Positions 1 to 9,169 are shown, numbered from the stretch's first letter. The stretch: DNA of 64,000 nt from Rhodospirillales bacterium 69-11 (GCA_001898425.1 MKTV01000005.1:186029-250028); one strand, 5' to 3'. A program made the numbers and translations. The notes: generated by a model not told the origin, from the sequence alone.

Positions 1-1204
1 CGCCGGTCCCGACCATGATCGCCGTCGGCGTGGCCAGGCCCAGGGCGCAGGGGCAGGCGATGACCAGCACGGCCACGGCGTTCAGCAATGCGGTCGAGGC
101 GGTGTCGCCGGCCGCCAACCAGCCCAGGAAGGTCGCGAGCGCGATCACCAGCACGACCGGCACGAACACGGCGCTGACCCGGTCCGCCAGGCGTTGAATC
201 GGGGCTTTCGAGCTCTGCGCGGCGTCCACCAGCCGGACGATCTGGCCCAGCATCGTTTCCGCACCGATCCGCCGCGTCTCGATCACCAGCCGGCCATCGG
301 TGTCGATGGTGCCGGCGGCGACCTGCGTGCCAGGGGCGGCATCGAGCGGCCGGCTCTCCCCGGTCAGCATGGCGGCGTCGACCGCCGCGGTGCCGTCCTG
401 CACCACGCCGTCGACCGGGATACGCTCGCCGGGCCGGACCACGACCAGGTCGCCGATGCGCACGGCGTCGATCGGCACGTCCGTCTCCGCGCCGTCGCGC
501 AGTACGCGGGCCGTGTCGGGACGCAGCTTCATCAGGGCGCGGATGGCGGAGGCGGTCTGGCGCCGCGCCCGCGCCTCCAGCCACTTGCCGAACAGGACGA
601 AGGTGATCAGCAGCGCCGCGGATTCGAAGTAGAGCGCATGGGTGTGACCGCTGACGAGCCAGGTCCAGGTCGACAGCCCCCAGGCGGCGGAGGTGCCCAG
701 CGCGACCAGCAGGTCCATGTTGCCGGACAGGGCGCGTGCGGCGTGCCAGCCGGCGCGATAGAAACGGGCGCCCAGCCAGAACTGCACCGGCGTCGCCAGC
801 GCGAACTGCGCCCAGGCGGGCAGCATCAGCGCCTGCACCACCATGCCCAGGAGCAGCGGGGCGGCCAGCACCGCCGCCGCGATCAGGTGGATCAGCTCGC
901 GCCGGTCCTCCGGCCGCGTCGCCGGCAGGGGGGCCGCCTCCACGACCGGGGTCGCGCCGTAGCCGGCCTTCTCGACCGCGCGGGCGAGCGCCTCCAGGTC
1001 CGGGTGGGTGCCCACGACATGCGCGCGTTCGGTGGCGAGGTTGACCGCGACCTCGGTGACGCCGGGAACGGCGCCGAGCACCTTCTCCACCCGGCGGACG
1101 CAGGCGGCGCAGGTCATGCCGGTGATGGCGAGGTCGATCGTGTCCGCATCGCCCGGGGTGCGGCTGGCCCCGCGCGGCGCCATCGTGTCTGTCTGGGCGT
1201 CCAT
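1..1204 (-). CDS. copA: Copper-translocating P-type ATPase (CopA-like), N-terminal part, cut by window edge
   Basis: Inner-membrane heavy-metal exporter of the P1B-ATPase family, pumping Cu+ (or a related soft metal) out of the cytoplasm at the cost of ATP. About 401 residues are visible. They include one N-terminal HMA metal-binding domain with GMTCAAC at residues 29-35, several membrane segments, the actuator-domain TGES at about 281-284, and the channel motif CPC at 384-386. The phosphorylation (DKTGT) and nucleotide-binding domains lie beyond the left edge. The ATG at 1204 was chosen because it leaves a short natural lead before the HMA domain. msrA is divergent, 128 bp away, so both may respond to metal or oxidative stress (inference). 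Metal specificity cannot be proven without the C-terminal half. Confidence 0.9.
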   Translation of the reverse strand, partial: MDAQTDTMAPRGASRTPGDADTIDLAITGMTCAACVRRVEKVLGAVPGVTEVAVNLATERAHVVGTHPDLEALARAVEKAGYGATPVVEAAPLPATRPEDRRELIHLIAAAVLAAPLLLGMVVQALMLPAWAQFALATPVQFWLGARFYRAGWHAARALSGNMDLLVALGTSAAWGLSTWTWLVSGHTHALYFESAALLITFVLFGKWLEARARRQTASAIRALMKLRPDTARVLRDGAETDVPIDAVRIGDLVVVRPGERIPVDGVVQDGTAAVDAAMLTGESRPLDAAPGTQVAAGTIDTDGRLVIETRRIGAETMLGQIVRLVDAAQSSKAPIQRLADRVSAVFVPVVLVIALATFLGWLAAGDTASTALLNAVAVLVIACPCALGLATPTAIMVGTG

Positions 1205-1332
1205 GGGGTTAAGAAGGGCGTTTGGCCGCGCCAGGGCAAGAGCCCGGCGTGCAGCCCGGCCGGGTGTGTCTGCGCTTTCGTCCGCGCCGGCGCGCTCCCA
1301 TATGATGGCGCGAACCGAAAGGAGCGAGGAAC

Positions 1333-1875
1333 ATGAGCGAGGAGACGGCAACCCTGGGTGGCGGCTGCTTCTGGTGCCTGGAGGCGGTGTACAAGGAACT
1401 GAACGGGGTGACGTCCGTCATGTCCGGCTATGCCGGCGGCAGCGTGCCGAACCCGACCTACAAGGCGGTATGCAGCGGGCGGACCGGCCATGCCGAGGTG
1501 GTGCAGGTTAAGTTCGACCCCGACCAGCTCTCCTACGCCGACCTGCTGCGGGTCTTCTTCACCATCCACGACCCGACCACGCTCAACCGGCAGGGCAACG
1601 ACGTGGGCACGCAGTATCGCTCGATCATCCTGACCCACTCGGATGCCCAGGCCGAGACGGCACGCGCGGTGATGCAGGAGATCGCCGCGGCGGGCATCTG
1701 GGACGGCAAGCTGGTCACCGAGATCGAGCCGCTGGCCACGTTCTACGAGGCGGAGCCGGAGCATCACGACTACTTCGCGCGCAATCCCTGGACCGGCTAC
1801 TGCCAGGTGGTGGTGGCGCCGAAGGTCGCGAAGTTCCGCAAGTCCTTCTCCGACCGGCTGAAGAAGGCAGCCTGA
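1333..1875 (+). CDS. msrA: Peptide-methionine (S)-S-oxide reductase MsrA
   Basis: Repairs oxidised proteins by reducing methionine-S-sulfoxide to methionine, with electrons from thioredoxin. The 180-residue protein has the family's usual length. The catalytic motif GCFWC lies at residues 11-15, with Cys12 as nucleophile. The conserved YAGG, TGHAEVV and GTQYRS stretches follow, and a Cys near the C-terminus (GYCQVV) is the likely resolving cysteine. An AAAGGAG Shine-Dalgarno precedes the ATG. It stands alone and is divergent from the copper ATPase; no MsrB is fused to it or adjacent. Confidence 0.96.
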   Translation: MSEETATLGGGCFWCLEAVYKELNGVTSVMSGYAGGSVPNPTYKAVCSGRTGHAEVVQVKFDPDQLSYADLLRVFFTIHDPTTLNRQGNDVGTQYRSIILTHSDAQAETARAVMQEIAAAGIWDGKLVTEIEPLATFYEAEPEHHDYFARNPWTGYCQVVVAPKVAKFRKSFSDRLKKAA

Positions 1876-2007
1876 CCCCAAGCCGCCGCGCGCCGAACCG
1901 CTCGGGGCAAGCGGCGAGGCGGTCCGATGGGGCGCGTGGCGGCCTCCGGGGCGGGATCGCGGCGGGGCGCGCGAGACCGATTGACCGCCCGTGCGCCGCC
2001 CGCCTAA

Positions 2008-2021
2008 CTACCAAGCGGTAG
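2008..2021. promoter_or_regulatory. Operator-like inverted repeat upstream of the acyl-CoA dehydrogenase pair
   Basis: CTACC-AAGC-GGTAG is a perfect 5-4-5 inverted repeat lying 19 bases before the ATG at 2040. This form resembles TetR-family operators found in front of fatty-acid degradation genes. No TetR gene is present in this window, so the regulator would have to act in trans (inference). Confidence 0.4.
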
Positions 2022-2039
2022 CGCGGGGGAGAAACGCAC

Positions 2040-3236
2040 ATGGACCTGACCTTCACCGAGGACGAACGCGCCTTCCGCGCAGAGGCGCGGCGCTTCTTCC
2101 GCAGCGAGATCCCGGCGTCCATCCGCGCCAAGGTCGCGGAGGGGGAGGGCCTCACCCGCGACGACATGATCACCTCCCAGCGGATCATGAACCAGCATGG
2201 CTGGGCGGTGCCGAACTGGCCGGTGGCCTGGGGCGGCAAGGAATGGTCGCCGGTGCAGGTCTACCTGTACCAGGACGAGATGCAGCAGGCGAACGCGCCC
2301 ACGCCGATCGCCTTCAACGTGTCGATGGTCGGGCCGGTGATCGCGCAGTTCGGCAATGACGAGCAGAAGCAGCGGTTCCTGCCCGCCACCGCCAATGCCG
2401 ACATCTTCTGGTGCCAGGGCTTCTCGGAACCCGGCGCCGGGTCCGACCTTGCCGGCCTGCGCACCCGCGCCGAACGCAAGGGCGACACATACGTCGTCAA
2501 TGGCCAGAAGATCTGGACGACGCTCGCGCAATACGCCGACTGGATTTTCTGCCTGGTGCGCACCGATCCGGCCGCCAAGAAGCAGGAGGGCATCTCCTTC
2601 CTGCTGATCGACATGAAGACGCCCGGAATCACCGTCCGCCCGATCATCACCATCGACGGCGGGCGCGAGGTGAACGAGGTGTTCTTCGACAACGTCGAGG
2701 TGCCGGCCGAGAACCTGGTGGGGCAGGAGAACAAGGGCTGGGATTATGCCAAGTTCCTGCTGGGCAACGAGCGTACCGGGATCGCGCGGGTCGGCGCCTC
2801 CAAGGCCAAGGTGGCGCGGATCAAGGAACTCGCCGCGCTCGAGCAATCGGGCGGGCGGCCGCTGATCGACGACCCGAAGTTCCAGGAGAAGCTGGCTGCG
2901 GTCGAGGTCGAGCTGAAGGCGCTGGAGATGACGCAGCTTCGCGTCGTCGCGGACGAGCGGAAGCTCGAGAAGGGGCGGCAGAACCCGGCCTCCTCGATCC
3001 TGAAGCTGTCCGGGTCGGTGATCCAGCAGCGGCTGACCGAACTGCTGATGGAAGTGGTGGGGCCGTTCGCGATGCCGTACCAGCGCGAGTTCGACGGCAA
3101 CAACGAGCCGGTGATCGGGCCGGAGTACGCGACCGAGGCGGCGCCGATGTATTTCAACTACCGCAAGGTGTCGATCTACGGCGGCTCGAACGAGATCCAG
3201 CACAACATCATCGCGAAGGCGATCCTGGGGCTGTAG
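2040..3236 (+). CDS. Acyl-CoA dehydrogenase, large-subunit (PimC-like) type
   Basis: FAD-dependent enzyme introducing the alpha-beta double bond into an acyl-CoA, passing electrons to ETF. The 398-residue protein has the three ACAD domains: an N-terminal helical part, a beta part with the GFSEPGAGSDLAGL substrate/FAD motif near residue 130, and a C-terminal helical domain ending in IYGGSNEIQHNIIAKAILGL. A second ACAD follows on the same strand after a repeat-filled gap. Pairs of this large and small type are known for pimeloyl-CoA dehydrogenase (PimC/PimD) and for steroid or branched-chain degradation, and act as heteromers. The substrate is not readable from sequence. The ATG at 2040 follows a GGGGGAG ribosome binding site. 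Confidence 0.9.
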   Translation: MDLTFTEDERAFRAEARRFFRSEIPASIRAKVAEGEGLTRDDMITSQRIMNQHGWAVPNWPVAWGGKEWSPVQVYLYQDEMQQANAPTPIAFNVSMVGPVIAQFGNDEQKQRFLPATANADIFWCQGFSEPGAGSDLAGLRTRAERKGDTYVVNGQKIWTTLAQYADWIFCLVRTDPAAKKQEGISFLLIDMKTPGITVRPIITIDGGREVNEVFFDNVEVPAENLVGQENKGWDYAKFLLGNERTGIARVGASKAKVARIKELAALEQSGGRPLIDDPKFQEKLAAVEVELKALEMTQLRVVADERKLEKGRQNPASSILKLSGSVIQQRLTELLMEVVGPFAMPYQREFDGNNEPVIGPEYATEAAPMYFNYRKVSIYGGSNEIQHNIIAKAILGL

Positions 3237-3592
3237 CGCGGCGGGTGTCTTGTGCCCTGTGTCATGGCCGCGCCCGGTGTCACGGTGTCACGGTGTCACG
3301 GTGGCCGTCCGTCGTGTCGTGGCCGCCGTCCTCCGTGTCATGGCCGCCGCAGGGCGGCCATCCACGACTTCCGGTGCCGCGGGCAGTCGTGGATGGCCGG
3401 CCTTCGCCGGCCATGACACGGGGGGCGCCACGGCGCGCGTGTCGCCACGGACCACGGACCACGACCACGCCACGGCCACGCGTGCCACGCCACGGTCACG
3501 CCACATCGCGCCAGGACGCGCACCGGCCCTGATACGACGAGGCCTCGTTCCGAACGAAACGAAACCAGCCGCTCGCGGCGAAGGGGAAACCG
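3237..3592. repeat. 356-bp gap holding a palindromic REP-like element between the two dehydrogenase genes
   Basis: Positions 3335-3419 form an 85-bp imperfect palindrome that begins GTGTCATGGCC and ends GGCCATGACAC. Each arm folds into its own hairpin (GGCCGCC-GCAG-GGCGGCC and GGCCGGC-CTTC-GCCGGCC). The flanks carry degenerate direct repeats of CGGTGTCACGGTGTCACG (3278-3302) and CCACGGACCACGG (about 3455). This is one member of the window-wide repeat family. I see no gene in the gap. Confidence 0.75.
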
Positions 3593-4741
3593 ATGGACTT
3601 CGACCTGACCGACGACCAGCGCCTGCTCAAGGAAAGCGTCGATCGCCTGATCGCCGACCAGTACCAGTTCGAGCAGCGCAAGAAATACATGGCCGAACCC
3701 GCGGGCTGGAGCACCGCGCTCTGGTCCCAGTTCACCGAACTCGGCCTGCTCGGCTTGCCCTTCGAGGAAACCCTGGGCGGCTTCGGCGGCGGTCCCGTCG
3801 AGACCATGATCGTCATGGAAGCGTTCGGCCGCGGCCTCGTGCTGGAACCGTATTTCCCGACGGTCATCCTGGGCGGCGGCCTGCTCCGCCGCGCCGGCAA
3901 TCCCTCCCTGCTCGGGGCGCTCGTGCCGCAGATCGCCGCAGGTAAGCTCAAGCTCGCCTTCGCGCATGTGGAGCGGCATTCGCGCTACGACCTGAACGAC
4001 GTCACCACCGCGGCGAAGAAGCAGGGCAACGCCTGGGTGCTGGACGGCGCCAAGAGCGTCGTGCTGCACGGCGATTCCGCCGACAAGCTGTTCGTCACCG
4101 CGCGCATCGGCGGCGGCCAGCAGGACCGCAGCGGCATCGGCCTGTTCCTGGTCGACGCGGGCACGCCCGGAGTTTCCCGGCGCGGCTACCCGACCGTAGA
4201 TGGCCTGCGCGCTGCGGAAGTCACGCTCTCCGGCGTGCGCGTCGGGGCCGAGGGCCTGCTCAGCGACGATGCGCTGCCGGCGGTGGAGCACGCGATCGAC
4301 GAAGCGACCGCGGCGCTCTGCGCCGAAGCGGTCGGCGCCATGCAGGTGATGCACGAGACGACGCTGGACTACCTCAAGACCCGCCAGCAATTCGGCCGCG
4401 CGATCGGCCAGTTCCAGGTGCTGCAACACCGCTCGGTCGACATGCTGGTGGCGCTGGAGCAGGCACGCAGCATGGCCATGTTCGCTGCCGTGATGGCGGA
4501 TGAAACCAATGCACGCGAACGCCGCCGCGCCATCTCCGCCGCCAAGGTGCAGATCGGTCGCTCCGGCCGGCATGTCGGGCAGGAAGCGGTGCAGCTCCAT
4601 GGCGGCATCGGCATGACCGCGGAATACAAGGTCGGCGCCTACTTCAAGCGCGTCACCATGATCGACCAGCTCTACGGTGACGCCGACAAGCACCTGTCGA
4701 CCCTCGCCGGGCTGGGCGGCCTGTTCCGCGACGCGGCCTGA
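3593..4741 (+). CDS. Acyl-CoA dehydrogenase, small-subunit (PimD-like) type
   Basis: Second member of an acyl-CoA dehydrogenase pair, 382 residues. The N-terminus (MDFDLTDDQRLLKESVDRL) and the QLHGGIGMT region near the C-terminus are typical of the divergent smaller partner in PimC/PimD-type heteromers. The beta-domain SEPGAGSD signature of the large partner is absent; this stretch reads FAHVERHSRYDLNDV instead. This suggests that FAD or substrate binding relies mainly on the partner (inference). The HAD phosphatase begins 2 bases after its stop, so the two are probably co-transcribed. Confidence 0.87.
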   Translation: MDFDLTDDQRLLKESVDRLIADQYQFEQRKKYMAEPAGWSTALWSQFTELGLLGLPFEETLGGFGGGPVETMIVMEAFGRGLVLEPYFPTVILGGGLLRRAGNPSLLGALVPQIAAGKLKLAFAHVERHSRYDLNDVTTAAKKQGNAWVLDGAKSVVLHGDSADKLFVTARIGGGQQDRSGIGLFLVDAGTPGVSRRGYPTVDGLRAAEVTLSGVRVGAEGLLSDDALPAVEHAIDEATAALCAEAVGAMQVMHETTLDYLKTRQQFGRAIGQFQVLQHRSVDMLVALEQARSMAMFAAVMADETNARERRRAISAAKVQIGRSGRHVGQEAVQLHGGIGMTAEYKVGAYFKRVTMIDQLYGDADKHLSTLAGLGGLFRDAA

Positions 4742-4742
4742 G

Positions 4743-5399
4743 GTGGCCGGCGCCCGCGCGGTCCTGCTCGACCTGGACGGCACGCTGTCGGATTCGCGGC
4801 CCGGCATCGCCGGGTCCTTCCGCTACACGCTGACGGAACTCGGCCACGATCCCTCCACCGCCGGCGACCTGACCTGGGCGGTCGGGCCGCCGATCGCCGA
4901 ATCGATCCGCCGGTTGCTGGCGCAGTACGGCGACGATCGGGTCGAGCGGGCGGTTGCGATCTACCGCGCCCGCTACTCCGAGGTCGGGCTCTACGACTGC
5001 GCGCTCTACCCGAACGTCGTGGCGATGCTGGAGGCGCTGCGCGTCGCGGGCTGGACCCTGTGCCTCGCCACCTCCAAGCGGCGTGACTTCGCCGAACGTG
5101 TCGTCGCCCATCTGGGCATCGGCGGCGCGCTTGCCGGGATCTACGGCGCGGAGCCGGGCGGCGGGCTCGACGACAAGGCGGATCTGCTCGCCCACATCCT
5201 GGCGCGCGAACCTTACGACCCTGCCGCAACCATCATGCTGGGTGACCGGCTCCACGACGTGCACGCGGCGCGGACCAACCGCCTGCGCTGCATCGGCGCG
5301 TTGTGGGGCTATGGCGGGGAGGCGGAGCTGCGCGCCGCGGGGGCGGACCTGCTGGCCGACGCGCCCGCGGTGGTTCCGGCGCTGGCGGCGACGGCCTGA
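4743..5399 (+). CDS. HAD-superfamily hydrolase, phosphoglycolate-phosphatase-like
   Basis: Cytosolic phosphatase of the haloacid dehalogenase superfamily, 218 residues with a GTG start one base after the preceding TGA. Motif I is LDLDGTLSDS, with the nucleophile and acid/base Asp10 and Asp12. Motif II Ser/Thr lies in CLATSKR, the motif III Lys in DDKADLL, and motif IV is MLGDRLHD. The helical cap between motifs I and II matches the phosphoglycolate phosphatase/Gph group. The true substrate is unknown. Its last 91 bases overlap the 3' end of the convergent MFS gene. Confidence 0.85.
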   Translation: MAGARAVLLDLDGTLSDSRPGIAGSFRYTLTELGHDPSTAGDLTWAVGPPIAESIRRLLAQYGDDRVERAVAIYRARYSEVGLYDCALYPNVVAMLEALRVAGWTLCLATSKRRDFAERVVAHLGIGGALAGIYGAEPGGGLDDKADLLAHILAREPYDPAATIMLGDRLHDVHAARTNRLRCIGALWGYGGEAELRAAGADLLADAPAVVPALAATA

Positions 5400-6643
5400 G
5401 CCAGGTCGGTCCCGCCGGCATCGCGTCGCCGCCAGACCAGGCCGATCACCGCGACCAGCACGAATCCGGTCGCGGAGACCGCGTCGATCGCCCGCAGCGG
5501 TCCCAGCAGGCTTCCGAGCGCACCGACCAGCAGGATGCCGAGGGGGCCCATGCCGATGCAGACGGTCAGCAGCCCCATCAGGCGTGAGCGGATGGCCGGC
5601 GGCGCATGCAGCACGATCAGCGCGGTCTGCATGTTGGCGAAGGCCGCCGATCCGAATCCCCCCGCCACCAGCAGCAGTGATGCGATCCCGAATGCGGGCG
5701 CCAGCGGCATCATGAACACGCAGCCCAGGAAGAACAGGGAGCCGCCCACCATCAGGACGCGGCCTGACCAGCGCGGCTCCCGCGTGGTCAGCCAGAGCCC
5801 GCCCAGGAACGCGCCGAACGCCTCGGAGGCGGCCAGGACGCCGACCAGCGTGTCGGAGACGTGGAACACCTGCTTGCCGATCGGGGCGACCAGGGCGCTG
5901 TAGGGGAAGCCCAGCAGGTTCATCGCGATCGTCACGGCGAGCACGCCCGCGATGGTCAGGTGCCCGCGGGCGAAGCGCATGCCTTCGGCGAGGTCGCGCG
6001 GCACGTGGCTCAAGACCAGGCGGCGGACGTCCTGCCGATAGGGCAGGCCGGCGACCAGCGTGGCCGAGACGGCATAGACCACGGTCGAGGCGACGAACGC
6101 GCCGGCGACGCCCCAGCGCTGATACAGCGCACCAGCCGCGATCGGGCCGATGAGCCGCGTCAGCGAGTTGGTCATCGCATCGAGCGCAAGCGCGCGGGCG
6201 ACCAGCGGGGCCGCCACGCATTCCCCCACCATGCGGCGACGGGTCGCCATCTCGGTCGACCACACGAGGCCGGCGACGAGCGCCGCGGCGGCGAGATGCC
6301 ATGGCAGCAGCCAACCGGCCCAGGCGAGCAGCGCGACGCTGGCCGAGGCCAGGCCGGTCAGGACCTGTCCCGCGAACAGCACGTGCTTGCGGTTCACCGC
6401 CTCCGACGCCACGCCGGCGAAGGCGCCCAGCAGCAACATCGGCAGCGTGCGCGCGGCCGAGACCACGGCGACCGCGAAGCCCGATCCCGTGACGTCGAAG
6501 GTGAACAGCGCGGCGGCCAGCACCTCGAACCAGCGCATCGTGTTCGCGCATCCGCCGATCGCCCAGAGCCGCAGGTATCCGGGCGAGGACGCGAGCGCGC
6601 GCAGCCCCCGTTCGGCAGGTGCATCCGAGTCCGGCATTGCCAT
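5309..6643 (-). CDS. MFS transporter, EntS/MFS_3-like exporter
   Basis: Inner-membrane major facilitator, 444 residues, with about 12 hydrophobic segments and an AEGMRFARGHLTIAGVL-type central loop characteristic of the enterobactin-exporter-like MFS_3 group. It probably exports a small molecule by proton antiport; the substrate is unknown. The C-terminal 45 residues or so are low-complexity Ala/Ser/Arg and overlap the convergent HAD gene, so the original stop was probably upstream of the present one (inference). The amidase gene ends 9 bases upstream of this start, so the two likely form one transcript. Confidence 0.87.
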   Translation of the reverse strand: MAMPDSDAPAERGLRALASSPGYLRLWAIGGCANTMRWFEVLAAALFTFDVTGSGFAVAVVSAARTLPMLLLGAFAGVASEAVNRKHVLFAGQVLTGLASASVALLAWAGWLLPWHLAAAALVAGLVWSTEMATRRRMVGECVAAPLVARALALDAMTNSLTRLIGPIAAGALYQRWGVAGAFVASTVVYAVSATLVAGLPYRQDVRRLVLSHVPRDLAEGMRFARGHLTIAGVLAVTIAMNLLGFPYSALVAPIGKQVFHVSDTLVGVLAASEAFGAFLGGLWLTTREPRWSGRVLMVGGSLFFLGCVFMMPLAPAFGIASLLLVAGGFGSAAFANMQTALIVLHAPPAIRSRLMGLLTVCIGMGPLGILLVGALGSLLGPLRAIDAVSATGFVLVAVIGLVWRRRDAGGTDLAQAVAASAGTTAGASASRSAPAARSSASPP

Positions 6644-6652
6644 CGGGTGCGG

Positions 6653-8140
6653 TCAGTCCTCCCGCGTCACATGGACCGGCGGAATCGCCCCGAACCAGCC
6701 GGGCCGCGCCTGCTCGACCTGTGTCGCGAGCTGCAGCAGCCGCGCCTCCCCGCCGAACGCCGCGTGGAGCTGCACGCCGATCGGCAGGTCGTCCGTGTCG
6801 AACCCTGCGGGCAGGCTGATCGCCGGATGGCCGGTCTCGTTGCCGGGCATGGTGTAGCGGCACGCATCGGCGAGGCGGCCCACCCAGGGATCGAGTTCCT
6901 CGTCCCGCAACAGCGAGTAGGGGCCGTTCGCGAGCGGCACGCGGATCGCGAGCGTCGGTGTCAGCAGCGCGTCGTAGCGGTCGAAGAACGCGCCCCATTG
7001 CCGCGTGACGGTGTTGTTGGCGTTCATCATGCGCAGCAGGTCGAACTTGTCGTAGCGCTCGCTGGCCAGGTAGTGCCGCCAGGTCATCGGGTTCAGCAGC
7101 GTCTGCAGCTGCTGGCGGCCGATGCCCTTCTCCTCCGCCATCAGCGTGAACATCGCGCGGCTGCCGACCCATTGCGTGACGTAGGCCGACCACAGCGTCG
7201 GCCAGTCGCAGATCGTCGCATCGTCGACCTCCTCGACCGCGTGGCCGAGGCTTTCGAGCAGGCGCGCGACCTCGTGGACGCGGGCGGCGACCTGCTTGTC
7301 GGTGTCGCCCTCGCGTCCCCAGCGCCCGGTCGACAGCGCGATGCGCAGGCGCCCCGGGGGCCGGGCGATGGCGTCGCGGTAAGACCCTTGCGGCGGCCCC
7401 ATGCGGATGAAGGAGCCGCCGGTGGGCACGTGCGTCAGGTAGTCGTAGACCGCGGCGGTGTCGCGCACGCTGCGGCTCACCACGCCGTCGATGCTGATGC
7501 GCGTGACGTATTCGTTGCGACCCAGCGGCTGGGGGACGCGGCCGCGGGAGGCCTTGAGGCCGACGAGGCCGCAGAAGGAGGCGGGGATGCGGGTCGAGCC
7601 GCCGCCATCCGAGGACATCGACAGCGGCACCGCGCCCGCGGCGACCATCGCGGCGGACCCGCCGGAGGAGCCGCCGGGCGTGCGCTCCAGGTTCCATGGG
7701 CTGCGGGTGACGGTCACGTCGCCCTCGTACTCGGTGACCGTGTCGAAGGTCATGCCGAACTCGGGCGTGGCCGAGCGGCCCAGCGGCACCAGGCCCGCGC
7801 GCAGGAAATTGGCGATGGAGGGATCGGTGGCCGCGATCCGCGTGCCGCGGGTGAAGGCGGAGCCGGAGTCCTGGGTCTGTCCCGCAAGGCCCGAGCCGAG
7901 GTCCTTCAGGAACATCGGCACGCCGTACAACGCGCCGTCGCGAGCCGGCCGATCCGTGTCGGGCGCTTCGGCCGCGTGGGCAAACAGCTCGATCACGCCT
8001 TGCAGTTTCGGGTTCAGCCGCGTGACGGCCTCGCTTGCCTGCTGCGCGAGCTCCGCGGCCGTGAGCTCTCCCTTGCACACCCGTTCGGCCAGCGCGGTCG
8101 CGTCGTGGCGCGCCCACGCATCCCAGCTCATTGCCGGCAT
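6653..8140 (-). CDS. Amidase (amidase-signature family)
   Basis: Hydrolyses an amide bond; 495 residues. The amidase signature is complete. The catalytic Lys lies in GVPMFLKDLGSG, the bridging Ser in the glycine/serine-rich TPGGSSGGSAAMVAAG, and the nucleophilic Ser in DGGGSTRIPAS. This is the Lys-cisSer-Ser triad known from glutamyl-tRNA amidotransferase A and aryl-acylamidases. No gatB/gatC genes are adjacent, so a catabolic role is more likely. The ATG at 8140 is preceded by GGGGGAG at good spacing. The product of hydrolysis may be exported by the MFS gene just downstream (inference). Confidence 0.92.
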   Translation of the reverse strand: MPAMSWDAWARHDATALAERVCKGELTAAELAQQASEAVTRLNPKLQGVIELFAHAAEAPDTDRPARDGALYGVPMFLKDLGSGLAGQTQDSGSAFTRGTRIAATDPSIANFLRAGLVPLGRSATPEFGMTFDTVTEYEGDVTVTRSPWNLERTPGGSSGGSAAMVAAGAVPLSMSSDGGGSTRIPASFCGLVGLKASRGRVPQPLGRNEYVTRISIDGVVSRSVRDTAAVYDYLTHVPTGGSFIRMGPPQGSYRDAIARPPGRLRIALSTGRWGREGDTDKQVAARVHEVARLLESLGHAVEEVDDATICDWPTLWSAYVTQWVGSRAMFTLMAEEKGIGRQQLQTLLNPMTWRHYLASERYDKFDLLRMMNANNTVTRQWGAFFDRYDALLTPTLAIRVPLANGPYSLLRDEELDPWVGRLADACRYTMPGNETGHPAISLPAGFDTDDLPIGVQLHAAFGGEARLLQLATQVEQARPGWFGAIPPVHVTRED

Positions 8141-8272
8141 GGTCGTCTCCCCCTTTTCGGCGGGCATGGACCGGACCCGCCGCTGGCCGCTATCATGCGC
8201 CTTCGAGGCAAATCCCCAAAGGGGAACCCCGAGACGGATGATCCGGGGCTTGGGGCCGGAGGAGGGCCAGGG

Positions 8273-9169
8273 ATGAACGACAGCGTCACCGCCACGCCGC
8301 AGTTCGACCGCACCGCGGAGGACCTGGGCAACATCGTCGAGCTGGGCCACGTCAACGTGACGGTTCCGGACCAGACCAAGGCGACTGCCTTCTACATCAT
8401 GGGCCTCGGGCTCACGCGCGACCCGTATCTGATGGCCGGCATCGAGAACATGTGGGTCAATGTCGGGCGCGGGCAGTTCCACCTGCCGACGCGCGCGACG
8501 CCGCAGGTGGTGCGCGGGACGACGGCGCTGGTGGTGCCCGATCTCGAGGCCGCGATGAAGCGGCTGCACGGCGTCCAGAAATACCTTGAAGGCACCGCGT
8601 TCGGCTTCCAGCAGGCCGGCGACGTGATCGAGACCACCTGCCCCTGGGGCAACCGCATCCGCCTGCACGCGCCCGACACCGCGCGGTTCGGGCCGATGCG
8701 GGTCGGCATGCCCTATGTCGAGTTCGACATCCCGCCCGGCACGGATCTCGGCGCGATCGCGAAGTTCTACACCGACATCATGGGGGCGATCGCCGGCGTC
8801 GAGAGCGACGCGCGCGGCCCCTATGCCTGGGCGCGCACCTCTGCCGAGAGCCGCGTGATCTACCGCGAGTCGAGCCGGACGCAGCCCGACTACGACGGGC
8901 ACCACATCCAGATCACCCTCGTCGATTTCTCCGGCCCGCACCGCAGGCTGCTGGAGCGTGGACTGATCAGCGAGGAGAGCGACCAGCACCAGTACCGCTT
9001 CCTCGACATCGTTGACATCGACAGCAACAAGCCGCTGTTCCGCATCGAGCACGAGACCCGCAGCATGCGGCATCCGATGTTCAACCGGGTGTTCGTCAAC
9101 CGCAATCCGGACATGAACAACCGCAACTTCGTGCCGGGCTACGAGGTCGGTCTCTGGGCGCTGTCCTGA
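8273..9169 (+). CDS. VOC (glyoxalase/dioxygenase) superfamily protein
   Basis: 298 residues with two vicinal-oxygen-chelate modules. The first starts at IVELGHVNVTVPDQTKATAFYIMGLGLTRD and the second near MPYVEFDIPPGTDLGAIAKFYTDIMG. Such proteins bind a divalent metal and act as lyases, isomerases or extradiol dioxygenases. Candidate ligands include His25 of the first module and the His pair in YDGHHIQI of the second. The exact reaction cannot be assigned. A GGAGG-like stretch precedes the ATG at 8273. The 3' end overlaps the convergent pentapeptide-repeat gene by 74 bp. Confidence 0.82.
   Translation: MNDSVTATPQFDRTAEDLGNIVELGHVNVTVPDQTKATAFYIMGLGLTRDPYLMAGIENMWVNVGRGQFHLPTRATPQVVRGTTALVVPDLEAAMKRLHGVQKYLEGTAFGFQQAGDVIETTCPWGNRIRLHAPDTARFGPMRVGMPYVEFDIPPGTDLGAIAKFYTDIMGAIAGVESDARGPYAWARTSAESRVIYRESSRTQPDYDGHHIQITLVDFSGPHRRLLERGLISEESDQHQYRFLDIVDIDSNKPLFRIEHETRSMRHPMFNRVFVNRNPDMNNRNFVPGYEVGLWALS

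Noticed and set aside
1114-1881. Minus-strand open frame opposite msrA
   Set aside because: Shadow frame of msrA; the plus-strand product has the complete MsrA active site.
4653-8117. An 1154-codon minus-strand open frame across HAD, MFS and amidase genes
   Set aside because: It runs through three recognised genes in other frames and shows only Arg/Pro/Ala-rich low complexity.
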